From the NCBI GenBank assembly GCA_964534995.1, contig CAZHSC010000029.1, positions 1-39,624 on the forward strand: a stretch of 39,624 nucleotides of DNA. Direction: 5' to 3'. The position numbers and the translations under genes are program-made. Within the stretch, counting starts at the first letter, position 1. Every line of letters starts with the position of its first letter. Under the pieces are notes generated by a model. The model was not told the DNA's origin. It worked only from the letters and a program-made list of their open reading frames with translations, and did not search any database. Below, in pieces: positions 16,837 to 25,111 of this stretch. The stretch comes from JAJTFW01 sp964534995. Lineage in GTDB: Bacteria; Bacteroidota; Bacteroidia; AKYH767-A; OLB10.

Positions 16837-17802
16837 ATGAAAAAATACACCTACACCGAGAAAAAAGATACACGCTCCGGGTTTGGCGCCGGATTGCTTG
16901 AAATCGGAAGAATAAACAATGATGTCGTTGCGTTATGTGCTGACCTGACAGGTTCACTGAAAATGGACGCGTTTGCAAAAGAATTTCCTGATCGCTTTTT
17001 CCAGGTGGGCATTGCCGAAGCGAATATGATGGGCATTGCGGCAGGACTAAGCATTGGAGGTAAAATTCCGTTTACCGGGACTTTTGCAAACTTTAGTACC
17101 GGTAGGGTGTACGATCAGATCCGGCAATCCATAGCCTATTCTGAAAAGAATGTTAAAATATGTGCTTCGCATGCAGGTTTAACGCTTGGGGAGGATGGCG
17201 CTACACATCAGATACTGGAAGATATCGGATTAATGCGCATGTTACCCGGCATGGTTGTGATCAATACCTGCGATTATAATCAAACCAAAGCGGCCACCAT
17301 TGCTATTGCCGGCCATCATGGACCTGTGTATTTACGCTTTGGAAGGCCTTCGGTACCCAACTTCACTGCGGCCAACCAAAAGTTTGAAATCGGGAAAGCA
17401 ATAGTGCTTAACGAAGGCACGGATGTAAGTATTATCGCTACCGGACATCTGGTATGGAAAGCCATTGAAGCCGGGGAGAAACTGGCCGAAGCCGGCATTT
17501 CAGCTGAGATTATCAACATCCACACGATCAAACCAATCGATTCCGAAGCCATCCTGCGCTCGGCATTAAAAACAGGTTGTGTAGTTAGTGCCGAAGAGCA
17601 TAATCGAATCGGTGGACTTGGAGAGGCGATTGCCCAGGTATTGGCGCTGTCGGCTCCCGTCCCACAGGAATTTATTGCGGTAAATGACAGCTTTGGAGAA
17701 AGCGGAACGCCGGATCAACTCATGAAAAAATACGGACTGGAAACAGAAAATATTATCCATGCAGTAGAGAAAGTGCTCAGAAGAAAAAACGTACACGCCT
17801 GA
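16837..17802 (+). CDS. Transketolase, C-terminal subunit
   Basis: 321 residues containing the pyrimidine-binding domain and the C-terminal domain of transketolase. Conserved features include the catalytic Glu region GIAEANMMGIAAGLS, FANFSTGRVYDQIRQSIAYS, the loop HAGLTLGEDGATHQILEDIG, and the C-terminal VVSAEEHNRIGGLGEAIAQ. It pairs with the N-terminal subunit at 14525 to form an active heteromeric enzyme in the cytosol. The 76 bases before it hold no strong promoter match, so it is likely expressed from the upstream promoter through the VWA gene, or from a weak internal one. 1-deoxyxylulose-5-phosphate synthase is the main look-alike, but that enzyme is normally a single longer chain. Confidence 0.92.
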   Translation: MKKYTYTEKKDTRSGFGAGLLEIGRINNDVVALCADLTGSLKMDAFAKEFPDRFFQVGIAEANMMGIAAGLSIGGKIPFTGTFANFSTGRVYDQIRQSIAYSEKNVKICASHAGLTLGEDGATHQILEDIGLMRMLPGMVVINTCDYNQTKAATIAIAGHHGPVYLRFGRPSVPNFTAANQKFEIGKAIVLNEGTDVSIIATGHLVWKAIEAGEKLAEAGISAEIINIHTIKPIDSEAILRSALKTGCVVSAEEHNRIGGLGEAIAQVLALSAPVPQEFIAVNDSFGESGTPDQLMKKYGLETENIIHAVEKVLRRKNVHA

Positions 17803-17924
17803 TAATTAATACTTTTAATAGTAAAACGATAGCCATGTAATTTATCATGGACTTAAACATGCTGCTTTAAACTATTGCTTTTAACCGGCATCTAATTTTC
17901 AGGTTGAAAGTTGCAAATCAATAT

Positions 17925-18479
17925 ATGGAAGGATACACGGATCAGGAACTATTACAGCGATTCCGTGACCATGACAACCATAACAGGCATTATGCCTTCA
18001 ACCTGCTGGTCAACAAATACCAGCAAAAAGTATATTCACATGTCAGGCGCATGGTAATTGACCATGATGACACCAATGACCTTGTACAAAATACTTTCAT
18101 CAAAGTCTGGCATAACCTTGAAAACTTCAGAGAAGACAGTCAGCTTTTTACCTGGATATACAGAATCGCAACCAACGAGTGTCTCGCGTTTCTTAAGCAA
18201 AAAAGAAAGCGGTTCTTTTTGCCGATTCATGATGTGGAAAGGGAATTGTCCGATAAACTTCAACAGGATACAGGCATTAATGCCAAAAAACTCGAATTAA
18301 AACTTCAGCAGGCCATTTTAAGCCTGCCTGAAAAGCAAAGGATCGTATTTAACCTTCGCTATTATGACAATATGAAATACGAGGAGATGTCGGTAATTCT
18401 TGATACCTCGGTAGGTGCTTTAAAAGCATCCTATCACCACGCAGTGGCTAAAATTGAAAAAATAATCAGAGGAAATTAA
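17925..18479 (+). CDS. ECF-type sigma-70 family RNA polymerase sigma factor
   Basis: About 184 residues. Region 2 has YQQKVYSHVRRMV, then DTNDLVQNTFIKVWHNL, the core-binding helix, and FTWIYRIATNECLAFLKQKR. Region 4 has LPEKQRIVFNLRYYDNMKYEEMSVIL and a recognition helix VGALKASYHHAVAKI. Only regions 2 and 4 are present, as in ECF factors. I start at ATG 17925 (MEGYTDQELLQRF), typical for Bacteroidota ECF sigma factors; the TTG at 17904 would add seven residues. The next two genes code for a single-pass membrane protein and a periplasmic protein, a layout expected of a sigma/anti-sigma/sensor unit. Confidence 0.92.
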   Translation: MEGYTDQELLQRFRDHDNHNRHYAFNLLVNKYQQKVYSHVRRMVIDHDDTNDLVQNTFIKVWHNLENFREDSQLFTWIYRIATNECLAFLKQKRKRFFLPIHDVERELSDKLQQDTGINAKKLELKLQQAILSLPEKQRIVFNLRYYDNMKYEEMSVILDTSVGALKASYHHAVAKIEKIIRGN

Positions 18480-18511
18480 ACTATTTCAGGATAATATCAT
18501 CATACAAACAA

Positions 18512-18985
18512 ATGGAAAAGAAGTTATTTGATCACCCTGAAGAAGATGAACTTCAACATGCTCCGCTTTTGCGATCATTGAAGGGCTCTATGCCTTTCCA
18601 TGAACCGGATGGATACTTTTCTACCCTTGGTTCACACATACAGCAGCGCATACATGATAATTCGGTCCGTACTGAAAATGTATCTTTTTACCGTCGTCCG
18701 GCCTTTGCCGTAGCCGGCATACTTGCAATTGCCCTTGCCTTCATATTTTTCAACTTAAATACAGAAAACAAGAAAGAGGACAGCCTGGCACATGCGGAAG
18801 AAGCGATATCCTGTGAAGATATTTTAGAAAGCGAGTATTACCTTGAATTGGATGAAGATGTCATTGCCATCGCATTGGCCTCCGATGCCGGGACCTATAC
18901 ACCCAACGACACCCTCTCAACCGGTGAAATCGAAAACTACCTCATTCAGAATGCAGATGAATTATTATTTACTTCAGAATTATAA
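18512..18985 (+). CDS. Putative anti-sigma factor, single-pass membrane protein
   Basis: 157 residues. The N-terminal 60 residues are cytoplasmic-like and contain MPFHEPDGYFSTLGSHIQQRI, a short motif found in many Bacteroidota proteins encoded just after ECF sigma genes. One membrane segment follows (FAVAGILAIALAFIFFNL, about residues 66-84), then an acidic periplasmic tail of 70 residues. There is no zinc-binding HxxxCxxC motif, so it is not a classical ZAS anti-sigma. Its role as regulator is inferred from topology and position, 32 bases after the sigma gene and 4 bases before the periplasmic gene. Confidence 0.75.
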   Translation: MEKKLFDHPEEDELQHAPLLRSLKGSMPFHEPDGYFSTLGSHIQQRIHDNSVRTENVSFYRRPAFAVAGILAIALAFIFFNLNTENKKEDSLAHAEEAISCEDILESEYYLELDEDVIAIALASDAGTYTPNDTLSTGEIENYLIQNADELLFTSEL

Positions 18986-18989
18986 AATC

Positions 18990-19469
18990 ATGAAAACATA
19001 TATCAACCTATGCCTGGTGTTGTTATTAACCTTTTCGGATGCTACTTCATTAATCGCACAGGCTCCCGGCCCCCGGCCACAGATGGACCGGGAAAATATT
19101 GAATCCCTCAAAATCGCTTTCCTTACCAAAAGATTAAACCTGACACCCGAAGAAGCTCAGAAATTCTGGCCGGTGTATAATAAATACTCTGATGAGCTGA
19201 AGGGAATCAGGGATGACCGGGCAAACAGAATGAAAGACAAAAAGGAGATGCTCGACAATATGCCCGACAAGGACATTGAAAAGCTAATTGACGCCGAAAT
19301 TAATTCCCGGCAGCAGGAACTCGATCTTCTTAAAAAATATCACACGCAGTTTAAATCCACCTTACCTGTTAAAAAGGTGGCATTGCTCTATCGTTCGGAA
19401 GAAGACTTTAAGCGAGAGTTGATGGAAAGAATCAGAGAAAGGAGAGGAGAAAAAAGAGGAAGGGATTAA
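18990..19469 (+). CDS. Periplasmic helical protein, LTPEEAQ/Spy-like sensor candidate
   Basis: 159 residues from ATG at 18990, with signal peptide MKTYINLCLVLLLTFSDAT ending near SLIAQ. The mature part is helical and highly charged. The motif LNLTPEEAQKFWPVYNKYSDEL resembles the LTxxQ repeats of Spy/CpxP/ZraP periplasmic chaperones, and similar proteins often accompany ECF sigma genes in Bacteroidota. The C-terminus is very basic (RIRERRGEKRGRD). It probably interacts with the membrane protein at 18512 or acts as an envelope-stress chaperone; that is inference. It ends 6 bases before a convergent gene. Confidence 0.78.
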   Translation: MKTYINLCLVLLLTFSDATSLIAQAPGPRPQMDRENIESLKIAFLTKRLNLTPEEAQKFWPVYNKYSDELKGIRDDRANRMKDKKEMLDNMPDKDIEKLIDAEINSRQQELDLLKKYHTQFKSTLPVKKVALLYRSEEDFKRELMERIRERRGEKRGRD

Positions 19470-19475
19470 TTTCTT

Positions 19476-21077
19476 TTAAAATTTAATAAGCCTTCCGGTA
19501 CTGCATGCTGGGCCCGTCATCACTTTGACAAAATAAAGTCCCGGTGTAATTTGCGAAACATCGAGTTTAGTACTTGCCGCTTCACTCATCATACTTTGTA
19601 TCAATCTGCCCTGCGCGTCATAAAGCTGAACCCATACCGGGGGATGCTCATACCCTTCCAGTATTACTTCACTGAAAGCCGGGTTGGGAAATAATTTCAG
19701 GTTCCGCTGTTCATTACCTTCTGCAAGGAACAAAGGGATATAACAAAGTTTGCACAACCAGATATCGCCGCCCCCTATATTCATAAAAGAACGCATTCCT
19801 CCGGTATCCGCCGTTGTAAAATTAATGCCGGTATAGCAATTATCAAGCACAGGAATAGCCAAGGCCATTTCATCATGACCTGTCGTAAAAAAAGTTTTAT
19901 CCCATATTTTTTGACCACTTGTATCCGTTAGGATCATCCATATTTGCTCAGCGCCCATATTGTTTTCCGATTTTTCGCCCCCTGCATTTGAATAGGACTC
20001 ACCACTGATCAGAATTTGCTGCTGTTGATTGATGCTAATTGCATTTAACTCGTCAAAATCACTTCCGCCAAAGGTCTTGTCCCACGCTATGCTTCCATTG
20101 GGAAGAAGATATACCAACCAGTAATCATCGGCACCTCTCGAGGAGTCCGTTTTTTCATTTCCCGCACCTGAAAAGGAATCCCCTCCTATAAGAAATCCCC
20201 GGGAGGATCCGGGATGTTCTGTCACGGCAAATGCATAATCATCTCCGCTGCCCCCCATGGTTTTATCCCAGATTTTCCTTCCCAGGCTATCCACGCGCAC
20301 TACCCAGTAATCAAATCCGCCTCTGGAGGGACTACTCTTGGAGAATGAAACCGGACTGTTGCTATAACCTGCAAGCAGTGCCCCGCCGTCGTTGGTAGCC
20401 ACCATCGCGTAGCAATTGTCAGCCAGCAATCCGCCAAGCGTATTTTCCAGCAAAAAATTTCCGGAAAGATCCAGTTTCACCAGCCAGAAATCAAAATCTC
20501 CATATGAGGGACTCACTTTATCAGCGCCGCTTCCACTCAAAGTCCAGCCGGATAACATGAGATTAAAATCGGAAGTCAGCGTGATGGCATTCAGTTGATC
20601 AGACAAGAGGCCACCTATGGTTTTATCCCATTGCAGCTGCCCGGCGGTATCTACTGCCACCACCCAGAAATCAGCCACACCCCTCAGCGAATCTGTTTTC
20701 TCACCACTGATGGGTGAAGAAGAGGTTCCGCCCAGTACAAATCCATGGGGAAGAACCAATAAAGAGGAAGGTATATCGCTGTTACTGCCACCATAGGTTT
20801 TGTCCCAGATCTTATTTCCATATTTATCCAGACGGATTAACCAGAAATCTGATGTTAAACCTGAGGGATCACGGTTGGCATCAGATTTATCCACACCAAG
20901 CCCTGACAGTGAGGAAGCAAGTACAATGTAACCGCTATCCGGTAACTGCTTAAAAGCTACCGGTTGATCCGATGAAAGGCCGGCAATATTTCTATCCCAG
21001 CTCTTGATAAATGACTGACCGGATACTTGCGTAAGGTAAGTACAAACAAAGAGCGATAAAGCAATCCACCGTTTCAC
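19476..21077 (-). CDS. T9SS-sorted secreted repeat protein (beta-propeller-like)
   Basis: 533 residues. A signal peptide (MKRWIALSLFVCTYLTQVSG) is followed by about six tandem units of 60-70 residues, each with a variant of IWDKTYGGSNSD, then GGxxxS..GxKxDSxRG and DFWLVRLD. Such units probably form blades of a propeller. The C-terminal T9SS domain contains LFPNPAFSEVILEG and ends with GLYFVKVMTGPACSTGRLIKF. The protein is exported through the inner membrane and then by T9SS to the surface. The repeat type is common in Bacteroidota, but the ligand is unknown. No TAnnTTTG box was seen near its start. Confidence 0.88.
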   Translation of the reverse strand: MKRWIALSLFVCTYLTQVSGQSFIKSWDRNIAGLSSDQPVAFKQLPDSGYIVLASSLSGLGVDKSDANRDPSGLTSDFWLIRLDKYGNKIWDKTYGGSNSDIPSSLLVLPHGFVLGGTSSSPISGEKTDSLRGVADFWVVAVDTAGQLQWDKTIGGLLSDQLNAITLTSDFNLMLSGWTLSGSGADKVSPSYGDFDFWLVKLDLSGNFLLENTLGGLLADNCYAMVATNDGGALLAGYSNSPVSFSKSSPSRGGFDYWVVRVDSLGRKIWDKTMGGSGDDYAFAVTEHPGSSRGFLIGGDSFSGAGNEKTDSSRGADDYWLVYLLPNGSIAWDKTFGGSDFDELNAISINQQQQILISGESYSNAGGEKSENNMGAEQIWMILTDTSGQKIWDKTFFTTGHDEMALAIPVLDNCYTGINFTTADTGGMRSFMNIGGGDIWLCKLCYIPLFLAEGNEQRNLKLFPNPAFSEVILEGYEHPPVWVQLYDAQGRLIQSMMSEAASTKLDVSQITPGLYFVKVMTGPACSTGRLIKF

Positions 21078-21130
21078 ATCCCCTAAGATAGGAAATTTGT
21101 CAGGCCATCGACCAAAAAGCTTTGACAGAA

Positions 21131-22114
21131 TTATACGGCAAGGTACATTACCTCTTTTACTGCTTTAATGACACGGGTGGGATTAGGAAGGTAGGCATCA
21201 ATGAGCGTAGGTGCATAGGGAAGCGGCACATCACCACCCATCACCCGCAAAATGGGTGCATCCAGATAATCAAAAGCGTCTTTCTGAACCTTAAACCCAA
21301 CTTCAGAGGCAATGGATGCAAGGGGCCAGCTTTCTTCGACAATCACCAGCCGGTTCGTTTTTTTCACGGATTGAATTACCGTAGTATAATCAATGGGGCG
21401 TACGCTTCTGAGGTCGATCACCTCTGCGTTGATATTCTCTTTAGCAAGTTCTTCGGCAGCCTTCAGTGCCACCTTCATCATTTTGCCGAAAGACACAATC
21501 GTGACATCCGTGCCTTCCCTTTTAATATCTGCCACGCCTATAGGCATGAGGTATTCTCCTTCCGGAACCGGGCCCTTGTCGCCATACATCTGCTCTGACT
21601 CCATGAAAATAACAGGATCATTGTCGCGAATTGCTGTCTTTAATAATCCTTTCGCATCTGCCGGATTAGAAGGCACAACTACTTTTAATCCCGGGCAATT
21701 GGCATACCAGTTTTCAAAGGCCTGGCTGTGCTGTGAACTCAGCATGCCCGCGGAGGCAGTAGGTCCTCTGAAAACAATCGGCACATTAAAATGGCCACCA
21801 CTCATACTCATCATCTTTGCCGCTGAATTTACAACCTGGTCAATGGCCACCAATGAAAAGTTAAAAGTCATGAATTCAATAATGGGGCGCAATCCATTCA
21901 TGGCGGCACCTACCCCAATTCCTGCAAAGCCAAGCTCAGCAATCGGCGTATCGATGATACGTTTAGGGCCAAATTCATCCAACATACCCTGGCTTACTTT
22001 ATACGCTCCATTGTATTCCGCCACTTCCTCCCCCATCAGAAATACACTTTCATCTCTGCGCATTTCCTCTGACATGGCCTCTCTTAAGGCCTCTCTGAAC
22101 TGAATTTCTCTCAT
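21131..22114 (-). CDS. pdhB: Pyruvate dehydrogenase E1 component, beta subunit
   Basis: 327 residues, the full family length. The start MREIQFREALREAMSEEMRRD and the TPP contact LMGEEVAEYNGAYKVSQGML are characteristic, followed by IIDTPIAELGFAGIGVGAAM with the catalytic Glu, HSQAFENWYANCPGLKVVVPS and the C-terminal VVIQSVKKTNRLVIVEES-like transketolase C domain. With the alpha subunit (not in the window) it forms the heterotetrameric E1 that decarboxylates pyruvate and reductively acetylates E2. A branched-chain 2-oxoacid dehydrogenase beta subunit is the close alternative. A minus-strand TATTTTTG box (22145-22138) lies 23 bases before the ATG. Confidence 0.93.
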   Translation of the reverse strand: MREIQFREALREAMSEEMRRDESVFLMGEEVAEYNGAYKVSQGMLDEFGPKRIIDTPIAELGFAGIGVGAAMNGLRPIIEFMTFNFSLVAIDQVVNSAAKMMSMSGGHFNVPIVFRGPTASAGMLSSQHSQAFENWYANCPGLKVVVPSNPADAKGLLKTAIRDNDPVIFMESEQMYGDKGPVPEGEYLMPIGVADIKREGTDVTIVSFGKMMKVALKAAEELAKENINAEVIDLRSVRPIDYTTVIQSVKKTNRLVIVEESWPLASIASEVGFKVQKDAFDYLDAPILRVMGGDVPLPYAPTLIDAYLPNPTRVIKAVKEVMYLAV

Positions 22115-22251
22115 ACTTTTTTATCCCGGTATTCTGGCAAAAATAAACGTTTCACAGATCAGATACCGAATCTGTTTTTCAAGAAAAAATGAGATCCTTC
22201 AATAAAGTCTAACAGAAAATTCGTCCGCCCTTAAAATAACGACACAATATA

Positions 22252-22572
22252 TTAGTAATCAATATCATCCAACAGAAAACTCAATTCGTTTGCGGTATGA
22301 TTATTATTTTGTTGAATGGCAATCCCTCTGCCTTGTTCTGCAATTCGTTTTGATTCCTCTATAATGCCAGTTTCCTTTAGAAGAAAGGCAAGCTGATAAT
22401 ACGCGGGTAAATAATCCGGATGCTTTTGAAGCAGCGCTTTTAAGATAGCAATGGCTTCATTTACCGAGTCTTTATCCGAAGCGTACTCCAGAGCCAGTGC
22501 ATAATGACAAAAGGGATCACCGGGATCCCGGGAAATCCATTTTTTCAATTCCAGTACTCTTTGCTCATTCAT
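22252..22572 (-). CDS. Small tetratricopeptide-repeat protein
   Basis: 106 residues with two TPR-like pairs: DPFCHYALALEYASDKDSVNEAIAIL and YLPAYYQLAFLLKETGIIEESKRIAEQG. It has no signal peptide, so it should be cytosolic and probably mediates protein-protein contact. The partner is unknown. The pdhB gene follows 137 bases downstream on the same strand. A minus-strand TACATTTG box (22640-22633) may be its -7 element, close to the divergent etfB promoter. Confidence 0.8.
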   Translation of the reverse strand: MNEQRVLELKKWISRDPGDPFCHYALALEYASDKDSVNEAIAILKALLQKHPDYLPAYYQLAFLLKETGIIEESKRIAEQGRGIAIQQNNNHTANELSFLLDDIDY

Positions 22573-22659
22573 CTTTTTACCGGGGATAAAAATAGGTTGA
22601 AACAGCTATTCAGGCCGGGTATTTCTTTTCACCAAATGTAAGTTATTTAAAAAATCGTA

Positions 22660-22690
22660 TTGGCAAATTGCCCTGATTAGAGTAGGTTTG
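22660..22690 (+). promoter_or_regulatory. Candidate promoter of the etfBA operon
   Basis: TTGG (22660-22663), a 19-base spacer and TAGGTTTG (22683-22690) fit the Bacteroidota -33/-7 consensus well. Transcription would start near 22697, giving a leader of about 20 bases before the etfB ATG. A divergent TACATTTG box for the TPR gene lies on the other strand at 22640-22633. Confidence 0.65.
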
Positions 22691-22716
22691 CACTTTCAAA
22701 AATAATTCAACACATT

Positions 22717-23454
22717 ATGAAAATACTTGTCTGCATCAGTCATGTACCTGATACAACTACCAAGATAAATTTCAGCGATGACTCCACCACTTTTTTAACA
22801 ACAGGGGTTCAATTCATCATTAATCCTTATGATGAAATTGCTTTAACCAGAGCACTTGAATTAACTGAATCACAAGGGGGTACAGTTACAGTGATACACG
22901 TAGGTGACCCGGGTACGGAAGCCACCATACGCAAGGCTTTGGCCATTGGCGCCAGTGATGCGGTTCGTATCAATGCTGTACCCAGAGATGCTTATTTTGT
23001 GGCCAGCCAGATTGCCAAATATGCCCGTGAGAATAATTTTGATTTGATTTTGACAGGTAGAGAATCAATAGATTACAATGGTTCGCAGGTAGCTTCCATG
23101 CTGGGGGAAATGTTGGATTTGCCCGCAGTATCCATTGTGAAATCCTTGTTGATTGAAGGAAATACTGCCACCCTCGAACGTGAAATTGAAGGGGGTAAAG
23201 AAGTAATTACCTGCCCTTTGCCTTTGGTGGCCAGCGCTACCGAAGGTATGGCGGAACCCAGAATACCCAATATGCGGGGAATCATGAGTGCCCGTACCAA
23301 GACGTTGCAGGTGATTGAGCCGGTGGAAGTACCCCAACTGCAGCACATTGTCAAATTTGAAAAGCCGCAAAGCAGAAGTCAGGTTACTTTGGTAAATGCG
23401 GATGATGTCAATAAACTGGTGGAACTTTTACATTCGGAAGCCAAGGTAATTTAA
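22717..23454 (+). CDS. etfB: Electron transfer flavoprotein, beta subunit
   Basis: 245 residues, normal length. Family features are MKILVCISHVPDTTTKI, FIINPYDEIALTRALELTE, VIHVGDPGTEATIRKALAIGASDAV, LILTGRESIDYNGSQVASMLGEMLDLPAVS and CPLPLVASATEG. EtfB with EtfA forms the AMP- and FAD-containing heterodimer that carries electrons from acyl-CoA and other dehydrogenases to ETF-quinone oxidoreductase. It lies 26 bases upstream of etfA in one operon, behind a good promoter. Confidence 0.95.
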   Translation: MKILVCISHVPDTTTKINFSDDSTTFLTTGVQFIINPYDEIALTRALELTESQGGTVTVIHVGDPGTEATIRKALAIGASDAVRINAVPRDAYFVASQIAKYARENNFDLILTGRESIDYNGSQVASMLGEMLDLPAVSIVKSLLIEGNTATLEREIEGGKEVITCPLPLVASATEGMAEPRIPNMRGIMSARTKTLQVIEPVEVPQLQHIVKFEKPQSRSQVTLVNADDVNKLVELLHSEAKVI

Positions 23455-23480
23455 TTAAAAAAATCTAAAAAAACTACGAC

Positions 23481-24458
23481 ATGTCAGTGCTTATATACGC
23501 AGAAAACACCGGAGGAAAATTTAAAAAATCCACCTACGAAGTCGTCTCTTACGCCAACTATATTGCCAAGGAATTAAATACAAACCTGGTGGCTCTTTCA
23601 ATCGGGAATGTAGACCCTGTTGAATTAGAGAAGTTAGGCAAATATGGCGCCGATAAAATTTTATCGGTCTCCAATGAACAGCTTAAAACTTTTGTAAATC
23701 AGGCATATGCTTCAGTTATCGCTGAAGCAGCTAAAGCCAATTCCGCTACGGTTGTTTTGCTCTCCGCTTCCTTTAGTGGCAAAGGACTGGCACCCAGGAT
23801 TGCAGTTAAGCTTGAAGCCGGCTATGTGGACGGTGCCATCAGTCTTCCAAGCCTTGGCGGTACCTTTACAGTGCGCAAAGGTGCATTTTCGGGAAAAGCA
23901 TTTGCTGATGTTACGCTGAGCAGCGCTGTTAAAGTGATCAGCCTGGTCCCAAATTCTTATATGGTAGTGGAGGATGCAAAAAATCCGCAGGTAGAATCAT
24001 TTTCACCGGTTGTAAAAGAAAGTGATTTCCGCACCATGATCAAAGAAATTGTCAGGGCGGCCGATAAGATTTCCCTGCCTGAAGCAGAAATTGTGGTATC
24101 AGGTGGAAGGGGATTAAAAGGTCCCGAAAACTGGGGAATTGTAGAAGAGCTGGCTTCCCTGCTCGGAGCTGCTACCGCGTGTTCGAAACCTGTGAGTGAC
24201 GCGCACTGGCGCCCGCACAGTGAACACGTCGGTCAGACAGGCATTGCCGTCAGCCCGAATCTTTACATCGCCATTGGCATTTCCGGTGCCATTCAGCACC
24301 TGGCAGGAGTAAGTTCATCCAAAACCATCGTGGTGATCAACAAAGATCCTGAAGCACCTTTTTTCAAAGCCGCTGATTACGGTATAGTAGGTGACGCTTT
24401 TGAAGTGGTTCCCAGGTTAATTGAAGCAGTGAAAGAATTTAAATCGGCACATGCCTGA
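23481..24458 (+). CDS. etfA: Electron transfer flavoprotein, alpha subunit
   Basis: 325 residues. The C-terminal FAD domain is well conserved: VSGGRGLKGPENWGIVEELA, then RPHSEHVGQTGIAVSPNLYIA, IGISGAIQHLAGVSSSKTIVVIN and AADYGIVGDAFEVVPRL. The N-terminal domain pairs with EtfB. The heterodimer shuttles electrons from fatty-acid beta-oxidation and amino-acid dehydrogenases to the quinone pool. The following nuclease gene begins 26 bases downstream and could be co-transcribed. Confidence 0.96.
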   Translation: MSVLIYAENTGGKFKKSTYEVVSYANYIAKELNTNLVALSIGNVDPVELEKLGKYGADKILSVSNEQLKTFVNQAYASVIAEAAKANSATVVLLSASFSGKGLAPRIAVKLEAGYVDGAISLPSLGGTFTVRKGAFSGKAFADVTLSSAVKVISLVPNSYMVVEDAKNPQVESFSPVVKESDFRTMIKEIVRAADKISLPEAEIVVSGGRGLKGPENWGIVEELASLLGAATACSKPVSDAHWRPHSEHVGQTGIAVSPNLYIAIGISGAIQHLAGVSSSKTIVVINKDPEAPFFKAADYGIVGDAFEVVPRLIEAVKEFKSAHA

Positions 24459-24484
24459 TTTTTTTTATCTTCACATTGCAGTTT

Positions 24485-25111
24485 ATGGAAAAAATTAAAC
24501 TTGAAATTATTGGGCTATCTTTCAGCCAAACACAAAGTGGTGCCTACGCGCTTATACTGGGTGAAGAGGATGGAAAAAGACGATTGCCCATTATTATCGG
24601 AGGGTTTGAAGCACAGGCAATTGCTGTTGAACTTGAAAACATGCAACCCAGCAGGCCGCTCACCCATGATCTTTTCAGAAACTTCGCGCTCGAATTTGAC
24701 ATTAAAATTGAAGAGGTAATAATTTACAATCTCAAAGAAGGTATTTTCTACTCAAAGTTAATTTGCAGCAATAATGCAGGAGAGGTAAAAGAAATAGACG
24801 CGAGGACTTCCGATGCCATTGCCATGGCGGTACGTTTCAACTGCCCCATATACTCCTATGAATTTATTTTATCATCTGCCGGCATGGTCCTGGATGAAAC
24901 GGAATCTACAAGCGGCGAAGAGGAAAAACCCAAGAGCCTGCCTAAAAAGAGTTCCGTGAAAAAAGAGGTTTCATCAGCAAATGATTACGGATCATTGAGT
25001 GTTGAGGAACTAAAGGAAGCGCTGATGAAGGCGATTGATGAAGAAGCCTACGAAACTGCCTCCAAAATAAGGGATGAACTTAATAAAAGAAAAAAATCTA
25101 CCGAACAGTAG
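24485..25111 (+). CDS. Bifunctional nuclease (DUF151) with C-terminal UVR motif
   Basis: 208 residues from ATG 24485; a TTG at 24476 would add three residues. Residues 1-135 form the DUF151/BFN domain with LSFSQTQSGAYALILGEEDGKRRLPIIIGGFEAQAIAVELE and the DARTSDAIAMAVRFNCPIY signature. A low-complexity Lys/Ser/Glu linker follows, then a UVR motif (SVEELKEALMKAIDEEAYETASKIRDELNKR), a helical hairpin that in UvrB contacts UvrC. BFN-type proteins have been described with RNase and DNase activity; the cellular role in bacteria is poorly known. The last 38 bases overlap the next gene. Confidence 0.88.
   Translation: MEKIKLEIIGLSFSQTQSGAYALILGEEDGKRRLPIIIGGFEAQAIAVELENMQPSRPLTHDLFRNFALEFDIKIEEVIIYNLKEGIFYSKLICSNNAGEVKEIDARTSDAIAMAVRFNCPIYSYEFILSSAGMVLDETESTSGEEEKPKSLPKKSSVKKEVSSANDYGSLSVEELKEALMKAIDEEAYETASKIRDELNKRKKSTEQ

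Noticed and set aside
17833..17850. Inverted repeat CCATG..CATGG upstream of the ECF sigma gene
   Set aside because: A 5-bp stem with an 8-base AT loop is too short to separate from chance as an operator.
21393..22103. 236-codon open frame on the plus strand opposite pdhB
   Set aside because: It is the antisense shadow of a well-conserved pdhB gene and its translation has no domain-like pattern.
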